Positions 62,311-64,000 of a stretch of DNA of 64,000 nucleotides are shown here, one piece after another (within the stretch, counting starts at the first letter, position 1; each line of letters opens with the position of its first letter). The translations under genes were made by a program, and so were the position numbers. Source of the stretch: Aquibacillus rhizosphaerae. GTDB taxonomy: Bacteria; Bacillota; Bacilli; Bacillales; Amphibacillaceae. The notes beneath the pieces were generated by a model that was given only the letters and a program-made list of their open reading frames with translations, was not told the DNA's origin and did no database searches. Where the stretch lies: positions 62,001-126,000 of the forward strand of contig NZ_JASTZU010000018.1 in assembly GCF_030282825.1 (NCBI RefSeq). The letters are read 5' to 3'.

Positions 62311-64000
62311 ATGTCAATATTTCACAACTCTCATGACTTAAGTTATAGAAATCCGTTCGGAGCAGTTATAACAAATACGGTAATAACCATCCATTTGGAT
62401 TCTTCTTTAGACAATATAGATCAAGCTTATTTTTGTTGGAGGAAAGAAGGTTTAGAGGTTTGCGATCGAATTACAATGGAAGTTGTTGAACTAAATCAAG
62501 ATATAACGAGGTTTGCCGCCAGATATCAAGCACCAGATTATGTTGGATTAGTATGGTATTATTTTATGATAGAACATGACGGAATGACGACTTGTTATGG
62601 AAATAATAAACAATGTTATGGAGGAGAAGGCGAGGAAAACAATCATCCAACTCCTTACCAAATTACAGTATATAACCAAGAATACGCTCCTCCAGCCTGG
62701 TTACAAGGAAAAGTCATTTATCAAATCTTTGTTGATCGTTTTTATAATGGAAACAACAATGGAACGATCGTTCATCCAAAAAAAAATAGTGTATTACACT
62801 CACATTGGGATAATGACCCTGTATATATACGAGGAGAAAACGGAGAGATTTTAACGTGGGATTTCTTTGGTGGAAATTTATTAGGAATAATCAAGAAACT
62901 TCCTTATTTATCAAAGCTGGGTATAGACATCATTTATCTAAATCCAATCTTTGAAGCTCCCAGCAATCATAAATATGATACAGGAGATTATCATCAAATT
63001 GATGAAATGTTTGGTACAACGAAAACATTCGAGTGTTTATTTCATGAAGCTAAAAAATATAATATCTGGATTATACTGGATGGAGTATTTAGTCATACCG
63101 GGAGCGATAGCAAATACTTTAATAAAGATGGAAACTATCCAACCTTGGGAGCTTATCAATCTACTGATTCTCCCTTTTATTCATGGTATCGTTTTTCTCA
63201 ACATCCTGATGAGTACGATTGTTGGTGGGGAATCGACACGCTGCCAAACGTAAATGAAATGGATGCCACTTTTATAGATTTTTTTATTGAAAATGAAGAT
63301 AGTATAATAAATTATTGGCATCGTTTAGGTGTAAAAGGATGGCGGTTAGATGTAGCTGATGAGTTACCAGATGAGTTCATCAAAAAATTAAAAAAACAAT
63401 TAAGGAAGAAAGATCCAGATGCCATTTTGATTGGAGAAGTATGGGAAGATGCATCAAATAAAATTAGTTATGATGAACGGAGAGAATACTTACTAGGTCA
63501 AGAATTGGATTCAGTTACGAATTACGTATTTAGAGATATCGCAATTGCATTTCTTTTAGGTGAAATCTCAGCCAGTGATGTTCACGTACGCTTAGTTAGT
63601 ATGAACGAAAACTATCCAAAAGCGCACTTTTTTAGTTTGATGAATTTAATTGGAACACACGATACACCTAGAATCTTATCAATCTTAACTAATGTTAGTG
63701 AAGAAGGTACAAAAAATGAAAATGGAATCAACCGCTTAAAAGCACTTTCCGTTTGGCAACTACTTTTTCCAGGTGTTCCTTGTATCTATTATGGGGATGA
63801 AGCAGGAGTAGTTGGTATAGAAGAGCCTTTAAATCGACGCACATACCCTTGGGGAAAAGAAAATGATCAATTGCTTGATTGGTATAAAAAAATAATAAGT
63901 ATTCAGAAGAAATATGATGTATTTCAAATAGGAGACTGGAATTCTTTTAATCACGGAAAACATGTGTATGGCTTTAAGAGAACAACGGAAACACAAATAG
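62311..64000 (+). CDS. GH13 glycoside hydrolase (alpha-amylase/neopullulanase type), 3'-truncated
   Basis: The frame is open from ATG 62311 (behind ACGAGGTGG) to the window edge, giving 563 residues. An N-terminal beta domain of about 135 residues (NPFGAVITNTVITIHLDSS) resembles the CBM34-like domain of neopullulanases. The GH13 barrel follows with YQIFVDRFYNG, GIDIIYLNPIFEAPSNHKYD (20 residues), the nucleophile in GWRLDVADE, the acid in LIGEVWED and LIGTHDTPRIL. It starts 38 bases after glgP and probably helps cut or debranch glycogen dextrins. Exact specificity cannot be told. Confidence 0.88.
   Translation, partial: MSIFHNSHDLSYRNPFGAVITNTVITIHLDSSLDNIDQAYFCWRKEGLEVCDRITMEVVELNQDITRFAARYQAPDYVGLVWYYFMIEHDGMTTCYGNNKQCYGGEGEENNHPTPYQITVYNQEYAPPAWLQGKVIYQIFVDRFYNGNNNGTIVHPKKNSVLHSHWDNDPVYIRGENGEILTWDFFGGNLLGIIKKLPYLSKLGIDIIYLNPIFEAPSNHKYDTGDYHQIDEMFGTTKTFECLFHEAKKYNIWIILDGVFSHTGSDSKYFNKDGNYPTLGAYQSTDSPFYSWYRFSQHPDEYDCWWGIDTLPNVNEMDATFIDFFIENEDSIINYWHRLGVKGWRLDVADELPDEFIKKLKKQLRKKDPDAILIGEVWEDASNKISYDERREYLLGQELDSVTNYVFRDIAIAFLLGEISASDVHVRLVSMNENYPKAHFFSLMNLIGTHDTPRILSILTNVSEEGTKNENGINRLKALSVWQLLFPGVPCIYYGDEAGVVGIEEPLNRRTYPWGKENDQLLDWYKKIISIQKKYDVFQIGDWNSFNHGKHVYGFKRTTETQI

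Noticed and set aside
1-64000. CRISPR arrays, prophage, insertion sequences, tRNA/rRNA genes or a defence system
   Set aside because: I found no repeat-spacer array, integrase, transposase, phage structural cluster, rRNA or tRNA. The phage-like 54-residue gene and the nucleotidyltransferase stand alone and do not make a system.

Overview
The window is one contiguous, low-GC stretch of chromosome from a spore-forming member of the Bacillaceae. Gene content and order (T-box proBA, ilvA, lutABC, ba3-type oxidase, thi/ten locus, dapA with an L-box, glgBCDAP, a csgA-like spore gene) fit a halotolerant lineage such as Oceanobacillus/Virgibacillus. The genus is inferred; no rRNA or tRNA gene is present to test it. 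I see no prophage, transposase, CRISPR array or recognisable defence island.

Layout. 1-7.3 kb: a truncated MFS permease, a YitT-type membrane protein, T-box-controlled proBA, manganese pyrophosphatase and an SDR. 7.3-17.9 kb: carbon and amino-acid catabolism, with a Gfo/Idh oxidoreductase behind a cre site and a LacI-like palindrome, ilvA, the fused rhamnulose-1-P aldolase/lactaldehyde dehydrogenase with its DeoR regulator, lutABC and adenosine deaminase. 17.9-23.1 kb: a minus-strand respiratory block of two CuA-motif lipoproteins, a membrane protein, SCO and ba3 oxidase subunits I, II and a 48-aa subunit IIa, with CRP/FNR-like palindromes upstream. 23.3-34.7 kb: an exonuclease, UvsE, rhodanese, cysK, small conserved genes, a glycine-rich repeat protein, VanZ, a candidate small RNA, YaiI, CvfB and an M20 peptidase. 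34.7-43.6 kb: a csgA-like gene with a SigG-like promoter, then one TPP-riboswitch operon joining thiazole synthesis (tenI-thiO-thiS-thiG-thiF) to pyrimidine salvage (ylmB-tenA-thiZXY). 43.6-48.3 kb: dapA behind a lysine riboswitch, an ATP-grasp protein, a nucleotidyltransferase and a frameshifted endonuclease IV. 48.5-53.4 kb: a c-di-GMP block with an HD-GYP protein and a GGDEF-EAL protein behind a c-di-GMP riboswitch. 54.3-64 kb: a glycogen operon glgB-glgC-glgD-glgA-glgP followed by a GH13 enzyme that runs off the window.

How it works together. Much of the region is controlled by leader RNAs: a proline T-box, a TPP riboswitch, a lysine riboswitch and a c-di-GMP riboswitch. Rhamnose cleavage yields lactaldehyde, then L-lactate, which the adjacent LutABC oxidises to pyruvate. 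The thiamine operon combines new thiazole synthesis with rescue of degraded thiamine. The glycogen operon holds synthesis and breakdown enzymes in tightly overlapping genes.

Most unusual points: a dapA leader that appears able to control both transcription and ribosome access; a probable small RNA after vanZ with its own promoter and terminator; a proline/arginine-rich 21-codon reading frame beside it; paired CuA-motif lipoproteins next to a ba3 oxidase; a one-base lesion in endonuclease IV with all metal ligands intact; and several small genes (48, 54 and 36 codons).
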